A program made the translations under genes and the position numbers. This document shows, in pieces, positions 39,501-53,043 of a stretch of 64,000 bases of DNA (positions within the stretch are counted from its first letter, which is position 1; each line of letters starts with the position of its first letter). Source of the DNA: Hippophae tibetana (lineage: Eukaryota; Streptophyta; Magnoliopsida; Rosales; Elaeagnaceae); contig CM072810.1 of assembly GCA_037013495.1 (NCBI GenBank), positions 70,478,449-70,542,448 of the forward strand, given 5' to 3'. A model generated the notes under the pieces. The model did no database searches. It was not told the origin of the DNA and saw only the letters and a list, made by a program, of their open reading frames with translations.

Positions 39501-42019
39501 TTTCTACTGAATTGTGGAATTTAATTTGTCGTATTTATAATAAGTATTTCTATGCTTTAATTATTTACGGATTGATTAAGCACATTTAACAACTAAATAT
39601 CCCTACTAAGGTTGCATTATATCAAGGGTTTTGTTGCTAATATAAGAAAACAATAACCTTTTGAAGGAGGAAGAACTAGTATAATTAATGAAAATGTTTT
39701 TTAGCAAGCTTTGTACTTATCTTCCAAAGGTTCTTGATGGATTACCTGGATTCGACACATCAAAGGGAGTGATCATTATTTTTTGGCGTCAAAAGGTTGG
39801 GGTCTCAGGGACTTATCGATGTTGTTTTTGCGTGTGGATTTAATTTCGTAGTTCTTTTTTAAATCTCCGTCTCTTAGTCTTGACCTTTATTTCTACGCTC
39901 AATAAATCTTTGTTCTTCATAAAAAAAATTGTATGAAAAAGAAGATTGTTTCTACTTTTTATAGTATTAAAAAAAGGACATTTGATAAATCAGAGTTCCA
40001 ATATTACACATCCATTACTTTTGACTCGGTTGTTGAAACTTTTAATATAATAAATCAAATCGAAGCTGGTAAAGATTCCTATAATCAGAGCATGAATTCC
40101 TAAGAATATTATTTTTTGAAACAAAATTACACCGTTTATATGACCTATAGAGAGTTTAAAATATTCGTCGCTCCTATTTCGTTTTTTTTGCTTCCGGTTT
40201 TTTCAATGCCACCGTAAGAGCGAGTGAGTTACTAACCAAGAGTGTGTTTAAAAAAATCTAAAGGTTTGAATACTCAACAAATATTCTATAGATCATACAA
40301 AGATTCTCATGATCCTTCACAAGGGATAGATTTGGAATATAAAATGGAAGGATTAATGTTGGAAGGAATTATTTTTGTTTTATTTAATTATGGGCCTCTT
40401 ATTTTTTGCGATTTTGTTTCTACTGAATTGTGGAATTTAATTTGTCGTATTTATAATAAATATTTTTATGCTTTAATTATTTTCGGATTGATTAAGCACA
40501 TTTCACAACTAAATATGCCCACTAAGGTTGAATTACATCTAGGGTTGTGTTTCTTATAGAAGAAAAAAACTACCTTTTGAAGGAGGAAGAACTAGTATAA
40601 TTAATGAAAATGTTTTTTTACCAAGGTTTGTATTTATCTTCCTAGGGTTCTTGATGGAATACCTGCATTCGACGCATCAAAAGGAGTTATCATTTTTTTT
40701 TCTAGTCAAAAGGTTGGTGTTTTAGGGACTTATTCTTGTTGTTTTGTGTGTGGATTTAATTTCGTAGTTCCTTTTTAAATCTCTGTCTCTTAGTCTTGAC
40801 CTTTATTTCTACGCTCAATATATCTTTGTTCTTCATAAAAAAAATTGTAGGAAAAAGAAGATTGTTTCTACTTTTTACAGTATTAAAAAAAGAACATTTG
40901 ATAAATCAGAGTTCCAATTTTACACATCCATTACTATTGACTCGGTTGTCAAAACTTTTAATATAATAAATCAAATCGAAGCTTGTAAAGATTCCTATAA
41001 TCAGAGCATGGATTCCTAAGAATATTATTGGTTGAAACGAGATTACACCGTTTACATGACCTACAGAGAGTTTAAAATTTTCGTTGCTCCTATTCCGTTT
41101 TTTTTGCTTCCGGTTTTTTCAATGTCACCGTAAGAGCGATTGAGTTACTAACCAAGAGTGTGTTAAAAAAATTCTAAAGGTGTCAATATTCAACAAATAT
41201 TCTATAGATCATACAAACATTCTCATGATCCTTCACAAGGGATAGATTTGGAATATGAAATGGAAGGATTAATGTTGGAAGCAATTATTTTTGTTTTATT
41301 TAATTTTGGGCCTCTAATTTTTTAAGATTTTGTTTCTACTGAATTGTGGAATTTAATTTGTCGTATTTATAAAAAGTATTTTTATGCTTTAATTATTTTC
41401 GGATTGATTAAGCACATTTCACAACTAAATATGCCCACTAAGGTTGAATTACATCTAGGGTTGTGTTTCTTATATAAGAAAAAAACAACCTTTTGAAGGA
41501 GGAAGAACTAGTATAATTAATGAAAATGTTTTTTACCAAGCTTTTACTTATCTTCCTAGGGTTCTTGATGGAATACCTGCATTCGACGCATCAAAGGGAG
41601 TTATCATTATTTTTTGGAGTCAAAAGGTTGGGGTTTTAACGACTTATTGTTGTTGTTTTGTGTGTGGATTTAATTTCGTAGTTCCTTTTTAAATCTCTGT
41701 CTCTTAGTCTTGACCTTAATTTCTACGCTCAATAAATCTTTGTTCTTCATAAAAAAAATTGTAGGAAAAAGAAGATTGTTTCTACTTTTTACAGTATTAA
41801 AAAAGGAACATTTGATAAATCAGAGTTCAAATTTTACACATCCATTTCTTTTGACTCGGTTGTCAAAACTTTTAATATAATAAATCAAATCGAAGCTTGT
41901 AAAGATTCCTAAAATCAGAGCCTGGATTCCTAAGAATATTATTTGTTGAAACGAAATTACACCGTTTACATGACCTACAGAGAGTTTAAAATTTTCGTTG
42001 CTTCTATTCCGTTTTTTTT
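36581..42019 (+). repeat. Six-monomer duplication, copy 1 (5,439 bp)
   Basis: This block (end of M40, M41-M45, most of M46) reappears immediately downstream at 42020-47458 with a constant offset of 5,439 bp. It includes a monomer with a 56-bp deletion (M42), which makes the block shorter than six full monomers. I found only five differences between the copies: C39868/T45307, A40682/G46121, A41829/C47268, G41964/A47403 and T42003/C47442. The left edge is defined by the seven-T run and tgctcctatt at 36560-36580 against cttctatt and eight T at the copy junction. Confidence 0.92.
37581..38440 (+). repeat. Truncated monomer M42 (860 bp, 56-bp deletion)
   Basis: After ttcaacaaatat the sequence jumps directly to aaaatggaagg; 56 bases present in every other monomer outside the duplicated pair are missing. 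The deleted piece is bounded by a 5-bp direct repeat, aatat, with one copy left at the junction near 37592. It contains the inverted repeat gatcat...atgatc. The rest of the monomer is the stop-containing subtype (gagatttg), unlike its immediate neighbours. Confidence 0.93.
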
Positions 42020-45000
42020 GCTTCCGGTTTTTTCAATGCCACCGTAAGAGCGATTGAGTTACTAACCAAGAGTGTGTTTAAAAAATTCTAAAGGTCTCAA
42101 TATTCAACAAATATTCTATAGATCATACAAAGATTCTCATGATCCTTCACAAGGGATAGATTTGGAATATGAAATGGAAGGATTAATGTTGGAAGCAATT
42201 ATTTTTGTTTTATTTAATTATGGGCCTCTTATTTTTTGCGATTTTTTTTCTACTGAATTGTGGAATTTAATTTGTCATATTTATAATAAGTATTTTTATG
42301 CTTTAATTATTTTCGGATTGATTAAGCACATTTCACAACTAAATATGCCCACTAAGGTTGAATTACATCTAGGGTTGTGTTTCTTATATAAGAAAAAAAC
42401 AACCTTTTGAAGGAGGAAGAACTAGTATAATTAATGAAAATGTTTCTTACCAAGGTTTGTACTTATCTTCCTAGGGTTCTTGATGGAATACCTGGATTCG
42501 ACGCATGAATGGGAGTTATTATTATTTTTTGGAGTCAAAAGGTTTGGGTTTTAGGGACTTATTGATGTTGTTTTTGTGTGTGGATTTAATTTCGTAGTTC
42601 TTTTTTAAATCTCCGTCTCTTAGTCTTGACCTTTATTTCTACGCTCAATAAATCTTTGTTCTTCATAAAAAATAATTGTAGGAAAAAGAAGATTGTTTCT
42701 ACTTTTTACAGTATTAAAAAAATAACATTTGATAAATCAGAGTTCCAATTTTACACATCCATTACTTTTGACTCGGTTGTCAAAAATTTTAATATAATAA
42801 ATCAAATCGAAGCTTGTAAAGATTCCTATAATCAGAGCATGGATTCCTAAGAATATTATTTTTTGAAACGAAATTACACCGTTTACATGACCTACAGAGA
42901 GTTTAAAATTTTCGTTGCTCCTATTCCCTTTTTTTTGCTTCCGGTTTTTTTAATGCCACCGTAAGAGCGATTAAGTTACTAACCAAGAGTGTGTTTAAAA
43001 AATTCTAAAGGTCTCAATATTCAACAAATATAAAATGGAAGGATTAATGTTGGAAGCAATTATTTTTGTTTTATTTAATTATGGGCCTCTTATTTTTTGA
43101 GATTTGTTTTCTACTAAATTGTGGAATTTAATTTGCCTTATTTATAATATGTATTTTTATGGTTTAATTATTTTCGGATTGATTAAGCACATTTCGCAAC
43201 TAAATATGCCCACTAAGGTTGAATTACATCTAGGGTTGTGTTGCATATATAAGAAAAATACAACCTTTTGAAGGAGGAAGAACTAGTATAATTAATGAAA
43301 ATGTTTTTTACCAAGCTTTGTACTTATCTTCCTAGGGTTCTTGATGGAATACCTGCATTCGACGCATCAAAGGGAGTTATCATTATTTTTTGGAATCAAA
43401 AGGTTGGGGTTTCAGGGAGTTATTGATGTTGTTTTTGTGTGTGGATTTAATTTCGTAGTTACTTTTTAAATCTCCGTCTCTTAGTCTTGACCTTAATTTC
43501 TACGCTCAATAAATCTTTGTTCTTCATAAAAAAAATTGTAGGAAAAAGAAGATTGTTTCTACTTTTTACAGTATTAAAAAATGAACATTTGATAAATCAG
43601 TGTTCCAATTTTACACATCCATTACTATTGACTCGGTTGTCAAAACTTTTAATATAATAAATCAAATCGAAGCTTGTAAAGATTCCTATAATCAGAGCAT
43701 GGATTCCTAAGAATATTATTTGTTGAAACGAGATTACACCGTTTACATGACCTACAGAGAGTTTAAAATTTTCGTTGCTCCTATTCCGTTTTTTTTGCTT
43801 CCGGTTTTTTCAATGCCACCATAAGAGCGATTGAGTTACTAACCAAGAGTGTGTTTAAAAAATTCTAAAGGTCTCAATATTCAACAAATATTCTATAGAT
43901 CATACAAAGATTCTCATGATCCTTCACAAGGGAGAGATTTGGAATATGAAATGGAAGGATTAATGTTGGAAGCAATTATTTTTGTTTTATTTAATTATGG
44001 GCCTCTTATTTTTTGCGAATTTTTTTCTACTGAATTGTGGAATTTAATTTGTCGTATTTATAATAAGTATTTTTATGCTTTAATTATTTTCGGATTGATT
44101 AAGCACATTTCACAACTAAATATGCCCACTAAGGTTGAATTACATCTAGGGTTTTGTTGCTAATATAAGAAAAAAACAACCTTTTGAAGGAGGAAGAACT
44201 AGTATAATTAATGAAAATGTTTTTTACCAAGCTTTGTACTTATCTTCCTAGGGTTCTTGATGGAATACCTGGATTCGACGTATCAAAGGGAGTTATCATT
44301 ATTTTTTGGAGTCAAAAGGTTGGGGTCTCAGGGAGTTATTGATGTTGTTTTTGCGTGTGGATTTAATTTCGTAGTTCCTTTTTAAATCTCCGTCTCTTAG
44401 TCTTGACCTTTATTTCTACGCTCAATAAATCTTTGTTCTTCATAAAAAAAATTGTAGGAAAAAGAAGATTGTTTCTACTTTTTACATTATTAAAAAAAGA
44501 ACATTTGATAAATCAGAGTTCCAATTTTACACATCCATTACTTTTGACTCGGTTGTCAAAACTTTTAATATAATAAATCAAATCGAAGCTTGTAAAGATT
44601 CCTTAAATTAGAGCCTGGATTCCTAAGAATATTATTTGTTGAAACGAAATTACACCGTTTACATGACCTACAGAGAGTTTAAAATTTTCATTGCTCCTAT
44701 TCCGTTTTTTTTGCTTCCGGTTTTTTCAATGCCACCGTAAGAGCGATTGAGTTACTAACCAAGAGTGTGTTTAAAAAATTCTAAAGGTCTCAATATTCAA
44801 CAAATATTCTATAGATCATACAAAGATTCTCATGATCCTTCACAAGGGATAGATTTGGAATATGAAATGGAAGGATTAATGTTGGAAGCAATTATTTTTG
44901 TTTTATTTAATTATGGGCCTCTTATTTTTTGCGATTTTTTTTCTACTGAATTGTGGAATTTAATTTGTCGTATTTATAATAAGTATTTCTATGCTTTAAT

Positions 45001-47458
45001 TATTTACGGATTGATTAAGCACATTTAACAACTAAATATCCCTACTAAGGTTGCATTATATCAAGGGTTTTGTTGCTAATATAAGAAAACAATAACCTTT
45101 TGAAGGAGGAAGAACTAGTATAATTAATGAAAATGTTTTTTAGCAAGCTTTGTACTTATCTTCCAAAGGTTCTTGATGGATTACCTGGATTCGACACATC
45201 AAAGGGAGTGATCATTATTTTTTGGCGTCAAAAGGTTGGGGTCTCAGGGACTTATCGATGTTGTTTTTGCGTGTGGATTTAATTTCGTAGTTCTTTTTTA
45301 AATCTCTGTCTCTTAGTCTTGACCTTTATTTCTACGCTCAATAAATCTTTGTTCTTCATAAAAAAAATTGTATGAAAAAGAAGATTGTTTCTACTTTTTA
45401 TAGTATTAAAAAAAGGACATTTGATAAATCAGAGTTCCAATATTACACATCCATTACTTTTGACTCGGTTGTTGAAACTTTTAATATAATAAATCAAATC
45501 GAAGCTGGTAAAGATTCCTATAATCAGAGCATGAATTCCTAAGAATATTATTTTTTGAAACAAAATTACACCGTTTATATGACCTATAGAGAGTTTAAAA
45601 TATTCGTCGCTCCTATTTCGTTTTTTTTGCTTCCGGTTTTTTCAATGCCACCGTAAGAGCGAGTGAGTTACTAACCAAGAGTGTGTTTAAAAAAATCTAA
45701 AGGTTTGAATACTCAACAAATATTCTATAGATCATACAAAGATTCTCATGATCCTTCACAAGGGATAGATTTGGAATATAAAATGGAAGGATTAATGTTG
45801 GAAGGAATTATTTTTGTTTTATTTAATTATGGGCCTCTTATTTTTTGCGATTTTGTTTCTACTGAATTGTGGAATTTAATTTGTCGTATTTATAATAAAT
45901 ATTTTTATGCTTTAATTATTTTCGGATTGATTAAGCACATTTCACAACTAAATATGCCCACTAAGGTTGAATTACATCTAGGGTTGTGTTTCTTATAGAA
46001 GAAAAAAACTACCTTTTGAAGGAGGAAGAACTAGTATAATTAATGAAAATGTTTTTTTACCAAGGTTTGTATTTATCTTCCTAGGGTTCTTGATGGAATA
46101 CCTGCATTCGACGCATCAAAGGGAGTTATCATTTTTTTTTCTAGTCAAAAGGTTGGTGTTTTAGGGACTTATTCTTGTTGTTTTGTGTGTGGATTTAATT
46201 TCGTAGTTCCTTTTTAAATCTCTGTCTCTTAGTCTTGACCTTTATTTCTACGCTCAATATATCTTTGTTCTTCATAAAAAAAATTGTAGGAAAAAGAAGA
46301 TTGTTTCTACTTTTTACAGTATTAAAAAAAGAACATTTGATAAATCAGAGTTCCAATTTTACACATCCATTACTATTGACTCGGTTGTCAAAACTTTTAA
46401 TATAATAAATCAAATCGAAGCTTGTAAAGATTCCTATAATCAGAGCATGGATTCCTAAGAATATTATTGGTTGAAACGAGATTACACCGTTTACATGACC
46501 TACAGAGAGTTTAAAATTTTCGTTGCTCCTATTCCGTTTTTTTTGCTTCCGGTTTTTTCAATGTCACCGTAAGAGCGATTGAGTTACTAACCAAGAGTGT
46601 GTTAAAAAAATTCTAAAGGTGTCAATATTCAACAAATATTCTATAGATCATACAAACATTCTCATGATCCTTCACAAGGGATAGATTTGGAATATGAAAT
46701 GGAAGGATTAATGTTGGAAGCAATTATTTTTGTTTTATTTAATTTTGGGCCTCTAATTTTTTAAGATTTTGTTTCTACTGAATTGTGGAATTTAATTTGT
46801 CGTATTTATAAAAAGTATTTTTATGCTTTAATTATTTTCGGATTGATTAAGCACATTTCACAACTAAATATGCCCACTAAGGTTGAATTACATCTAGGGT
46901 TGTGTTTCTTATATAAGAAAAAAACAACCTTTTGAAGGAGGAAGAACTAGTATAATTAATGAAAATGTTTTTTACCAAGCTTTTACTTATCTTCCTAGGG
47001 TTCTTGATGGAATACCTGCATTCGACGCATCAAAGGGAGTTATCATTATTTTTTGGAGTCAAAAGGTTGGGGTTTTAACGACTTATTGTTGTTGTTTTGT
47101 GTGTGGATTTAATTTCGTAGTTCCTTTTTAAATCTCTGTCTCTTAGTCTTGACCTTAATTTCTACGCTCAATAAATCTTTGTTCTTCATAAAAAAAATTG
47201 TAGGAAAAAGAAGATTGTTTCTACTTTTTACAGTATTAAAAAAGGAACATTTGATAAATCAGAGTTCCAATTTTACACATCCATTTCTTTTGACTCGGTT
47301 GTCAAAACTTTTAATATAATAAATCAAATCGAAGCTTGTAAAGATTCCTAAAATCAGAGCCTGGATTCCTAAGAATATTATTTGTTGAAACGAAATTACA
47401 CCATTTACATGACCTACAGAGAGTTTAAAATTTTCGTTGCTCCTATTCCGTTTTTTTT
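42020..47458 (+). repeat. Six-monomer duplication, copy 2 (5,439 bp)
   Basis: Direct tandem partner of 36581-42019, with every indel and private variant preserved, including the 56-bp deletion, the tcttatagaag stop variant near 45990 and aagcttttactt near 46978. Two of the five differences from copy 1 (45307 and 47403) are C-to-T or G-to-A changes at CpG sites. Identity with the M47 start continues to about 47,541 but is not diagnostic there, because that stretch is common to many monomers. Downstream, M53 begins with a different variant, agtccaaaaatattc. Confidence 0.92.
43020..43879 (+). repeat. Truncated monomer M48 (860 bp), duplicate of M42
   Basis: Carries the same 56-bp deletion with the same junction (near 43031) as M42, exactly 5,439 bp downstream. 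Sharing this private event shows that the deletion happened once, before the six-monomer block was duplicated. Confidence 0.93.
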
Positions 47459-49375
47459 GCTTCCGGTTTTTTCAATGCCACCGTAAGAGCGATTGAGTTA
47501 CTAACCAAGAGTGTGTTTAAAAAATTCTAAAGGTCTCAATAGTCCAAAAATATTCTATAGATCATACAAAGATTCTCATGATCCTTCACAAGGGATAGAT
47601 TTGGAATATGAAATGGAAGGATTAAAGTTGGAAGCAATTATTTTTGTTTTATTTAATTATGGGCCTCTTATTTTATTACGATTTTGTTTCTACTAAATTG
47701 TGGAATTTAATTTGTCGTATTTTTAATAAGTATTTTTATGCTTTAATTATTTACGGATTGATTAAGCACATTTCACAACTAAATATGCCCACTAAGGTTG
47801 AATTACATCTAGGGTTGTGTTTCTTATATAAGAAAAAAACAACCTTTTGAAGGAGGAAGAACTAGTATAATTAATGAAAATGTTTTTTACCAAGGTTTGT
47901 ACTTATCTTCCTAGGGTTCTTGATGGAATACCTGGATTCGACGCATGAATGGGAGTTATTATTATTTTTTGGAGTCAAAAGGTTGGGGTTTCAGGGACAT
48001 ATTGATGTTGTTTTTGTGTGTGGATTTAATTTCGTAGTTCCTTTTTAAATATCCGTCTCTTTGTCTTGACCTTTATTTCTACGCTCAATAAATCTTTGTT
48101 CTTCATAAAAAAAATTGTAGGAAAAAGAAGATTGTTTCTACTTTTTACAGTATTAAAAAAAGAACATTTGATAAATTAGAGTTCCAATTTTACACATCCA
48201 TTTCTTTTGACTCGGTTGTCAAAACTTTTAATATAATAAATCAAATCGAAGCTTGTAAAGATTCCTAAAATCAGAGCCTGGATTCCTAAGAATATTATTT
48301 GTTGAAACGAAATTACACCGTTTACATGACCTACAGAGAGTTTAAAATTTTCGTTGCTCCTATTCTGTTTTTTTTGCTTCCGGTTTTTTCAATGCCACCG
48401 TAAGAGCGATTGAGTTACTAACCAAGAGTGTGTTCAAAAAATTCTAAAGGTCTCAATATTCAAGAAATATTCTATAGATCATACAAAGAGTCTCATGATC
48501 CTTCACAAGGGATAGATTTGGAATATGAAATGGAAGGATTAATGTTGGAAGCAATTATTTTTGTTTTATTTAATTGTGGGCCTCTTATTTTTTGCGATTT
48601 TGTTTCTACTGAATTGTGGAATTTAATTTGTCGTATTTATAATAAGTATTTTTATGCTTTAATTATTTTCGGATTGATTAAGCACATTTCACAACTAAAT
48701 ATGCCCACTAAGGTTGAATTACATCTAGGGTTGTGTTTCTTATATAAGAAAAAAACAACCTTTTGAAGGAGGAAGAACTAGTATAATTAATGAAAATGTT
48801 TTTTCCAAGGTTTGTACTTATCTTCCTAGGGTTCTTGATGGAATACCTGGATTCGACGCATGAATGGGAGTTATTATTATTTTTTGGAGTCAAAAGGTTG
48901 GGGTTTCAGGGACATATTGATGTTGTTTTTGCGTGTGGATTTAATTTCGTAGTTCCTTTTTAAATATCCGTCTCTTAGTCTTGACCTTTATTTCTACGCT
49001 CAATAAATCTTTGTTCTTCATAAAAAATAATTGTAGGAAAAAGAAGATTGTTTCTACTTTTTACAGTCTTAAAAAAAGAACATTTGATAAATCAGAGTTC
49101 CAATTTTACACATCCATTTCTTTTGACTCGGTTGTCAAAACTTTTAATATAATAAATCAAATCGAAGCTTGTAAAGATTCCTATAATCAGAGCATGGATT
49201 CCTAAGAATATTATTTTTTTAAAACGAAATTACACCGTTTACATGACCTACAGAGAGTTTAAAATATTCGTCACTCCTATTCCGTTTTTGTTGCTTTCGG
49301 TTTTTTCAATGCCACCGTAAGAGCGATTGAGTTACTAACCAAGAGTGTGTTTAAAAAATTCTAAAGGTCTGAATA
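47459..49375 (+). repeat. Array segment 8a: divergent monomers M53-M54
   Basis: M53 begins agtccaaaaatattc and has attttattacgattttg, an indel that shifts the frame open in its neighbours. M54 has tgttcaaaaaattc, caagaaatattc and taattgtggg. Both carry the gcatgaatggg haplotype (about 47943 and 48858) otherwise found in M30, M32, M41 and M47. Private substitutions are clearly more frequent here than in the left half. Confidence 0.8.
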
Positions 49376-52300
49376 CTCAACAAATATTCTATGGATCAAA
49401 CAAAGATTCTCATGATCTTTCACAAGGGATAGATTTGGAATATAAAATGGAAGGATTAATGTTGGAAGCAATTATTTTTGTTTTATTTAATTATGGGCCT
49501 CTTATTTTTTGCGATTTTGATTCTACTGAATTGTGGAATTTAATTTTCCTTATTTGTAAAAAGTATTTTTATGCTTTAATTATTTTCGGATTGATTAAGC
49601 ACATTTGACGACTAAATATGCGCACTAAGGTTGAATTACATCTAGGGTTGTGTTGCATATATAAGAAGAAAACAACCTTTTGAAGGAGGAAGAGCTAGTA
49701 TAATTAATGAAAATGTTTTTTACCAAGCTTTGTACTTATCTTCCTAGGGTTCTTGATGGAATACCTGCATTCGACGCATCATAGGGAGTTATCATTATTT
49801 TTTCGAGTCAAAAGGTTTGGGTTTTAGGGACTTATTGATGTCGTTTTTGTGTGTGGATTTAATTTCGTAGTTCCTTTTTAAATCTCCGTCTCTTAGTCTT
49901 GACCTTTATTTCTACGCTCAATAAATCTTTGTTCTTCATAAAAAAAATGGTAGGAAAAAGAAGATTGTTTCTACTTTTTACAGTATTAAAAAAAGAACAT
50001 TTGATAAATCAGAGTTCCAATTTTACACATCCATTTCTTTTGACTCGGTTGTCAAAACTTTTAATATAATAAATCAAATCGAAGCTTGTAAAGATTCCTA
50101 AAATCAGAGCATGGATTCCTAAGAATATTATTTGTTGAAACGAAATTACACCGTTTACATGACCTACAGAGAGTTTAAAATTTTCGTTGCTCCTATTCCT
50201 ATTTTTTTGCTTCCGGTTTTTTCAATGCCACCGTAAGAGCGATTGAGTTACTAACCAAGAGTGTGTTTAAAAAATTCTAAAGGTCTCAATAGTCCAAATA
50301 TATTCTATAGATCATACAAAGATTCTCATGATCCTTCACAAGGGATAGATTTGGAATATGAAATGGAAGGATTAAAGTTGGAAGCAATTATTTTTGTTTT
50401 ATTTAATTATGGGCCTCTTATTTTTTGCGATTTTGTTTCTACTAAATTATGGAATTTAATTTGTCGTATTTTTAATAAGTATTTTTATGCTTTAATTATT
50501 TACGGATTGATTATGCACATTCCACAACTAAATATCCCTACTAAGGTTGCATTATATCAAGGGTTTTGTTGCTAATATAAGAAAACAACAACCTTTTGAA
50601 GGAGGAAGAACTAGTATAATTAATGAAAATGTTTTTTTAGCAAGCTTTGTACTTATCTTCCAAAGGTGTCTTGATGGAATACCTGGATTCGACACATCAA
50701 AGGGAGTGATCATTATTTTTTGGCGTCAAAAGGTTGGGGTCTCAGGGACTTATTGATGTTGTTTTTGCGTGTGGATTTAATTTCGTAGTTCTTTTTTAAA
50801 TCTCTGTCTCTTAGTCTTGACCTTTATTTCTACGCTCAATAAATCTTTGTTCTTCATAAAAAAAAATTGTATGAAAAAGAAGATTGTTTCTACTTTTTAT
50901 AGTATTAAAAAAAGAACATTTGATAAATGAGAGTTCCAATTTTACACATCCCTTACTTTTGACTCGGTTGTTGAAACTTTTAATATAATAAATCAAATCG
51001 AAAATTGTAAAGATTCCTATAATCAGAGCATGAATTCCTAAGAATATTATTTTTTGAAACGAAATTACACCGTTTACATGACCTACAGAGAGTTTAAAAT
51101 ATTCGTCACTCCTATTTCGTTTTTGTTGCTTTCGGTTTTTTCAATGCCACCGTAAGAGCGATTGAGTTACAAACCAAGAGTGTGTTTAAAAAATTCTAAA
51201 GGTCTGAATACTCAACAAATATTCTATGGATCAAACAAAGATTCTCATGATCTTTCACAAGGGATAGATTTGGAATATAAAATGGAAGGATTAATGTTGG
51301 AAGCAAATATTTTTCTTTTATTTAATTATGGGCCTCTTATTTTTTGCGATTTTGATTCTACTGAATTGTGGAATTTAATTTTTCTTATTTGTAAAAAGTA
51401 TTTTTATGCTTTAATTATTTTCAGATTGATTAAGCACATTTGACGACTAAATATGCGCACTAAGGTTGAATTACATCTAGGGTTGTGTTGCATATATAAG
51501 AAGAAAACAACCTTTTGAAGGAGGAAGAACTAGTATAATTAATGAAAATGTTTTTTACCAAGCTTTGTACTTATCTTCCTAGGGATCTTGATGGAATACC
51601 TGCATTCGACGCATCATAGGGAGTTATCATTATTTTTTGGAGTCAAAAGGTTTGGGTTTTAGGGACTTATTGATGTTGTTTTTGTGTGTGGATTTAATTT
51701 CGTAGTTCCTTTTTAAATCTCCGTCTCTTAGTCTTGACCTTTATTTCTACGCTCAATAAATCTTTGTTCTTCATAAAAAAAATTGTAGGAAAAAGAAGAT
51801 TGTTTCTACTTTTTACAGTATTAAAAAAAGAACATTTGATAAATCAGAGTTCCAATTTTACACATCCATTTCTTTTGACTCGATTGTCAAAACTTTTAAT
51901 ATAATAAATCAAATCGAAGCTTGTAAAGATTCCTAAAATCAGAGCATGGATTCCTAAGAATATTATTTGTTGAAACGAAATTACACCGTTTACATGACCT
52001 ACAGAGAGTTTAAAATTTTCGTTGCTCCTATTCCGTTTTTTTTGCTTCCGGTTTTTTCAATGCCACCGTAAGAGCGATTGAGTTACTAACCAAGAGTGTG
52101 TTTAAAAAATTCTAAAGGACTCAATAGTCCAAATATATTCTATAGATCATACAAAGATTCTCATGATCCTTCACAAGGGATAGATTTGGAATATGAAATG
52201 GAAGGATTAAAGTTGGAAGCAATTATTTTTGTTTTATTTAATTATGGGCCTCTTATTTTTTGCGATTTTGTTTCTACTAAATTGTGGAATTTAATTTGTC

Positions 52301-53043
52301 GTATTTTTAATAAGTATTTTTATGCTTTAATTATTTACGGATTGATTAAGCACATTTCACAACTAAATATCCCTACTAAGGTTGCATTATATCAAGGGTT
52401 TTGTTGCTAATATAAGAAAACAACAACCTTTTGAAGGAGGAAGAACTAGTATAATTAATGAAAATGTTTTTTAGCAAGCTTTGTACTTATCTTCCAAAGG
52501 TTCTTGATGGAATACCTGGATTCGACACATCAAAGGGAGTGATCATTATTTTTTGGCGTCAAAAGGTTGGGGTCTCAGGGACTTATTGATGTTGTTTTTG
52601 CGTGTGGATTTAATTTCGTAGTTCTTTTTTAAATCTCCGTCTCTTAGTCTTGACCTTTATTTCTACGCTCAATAAATCTTTGTTCTTCATAAAAAAAAAT
52701 TGTATGAAAAAGAAGATTGTTTCTACTTTTTATAGTATTAAAAAAAGAACATTTGATAAATCAGAGTTCCAATTTTACACATCCATTACTTTTGACTCGG
52801 TTGTCGAAACTTTTAACATAATAAATCAAATCGAAGCTTGTAAAGATTCCTATAATCAGAGCATGGATTCATAACAATATTATTTTTTGAAACGAAATTA
52901 CACCGTTTACATGACCTACAGAGATTTTAAAATTTTCGTCGCTCCTATTCTGTTTTTTTGTTTCCTATTTTTTCAATGCCACCGTAAGAGCAATTGAGTT
53001 ACTCACCAAGAGTGTGCTTAAAAAAATTCTAAAGGTCTCAATA
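49376..53043 (+). repeat. Second dimer repeat: two 1,835/1,833-bp units (M55-M56, M57-M58)
   Basis: M55 and M57 share tactcaacaaatattctatg, gatctttcac, gcgattttgattc, tatttgtaaaaag, atttgacgac and aatatgcgcac. M56 and M58 share agtccaaatatattc, ggattaaagttgg, aatatccctac, agcaagctttg and tggcgtcaaaagg. The first unit spans 49376-51210 and the second 51211-53043. The two units differ at more positions than the left dimers do, so this repeat looks older. The M56/M58 second-half haplotype also occurs in M44 and M50. Confidence 0.85.
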
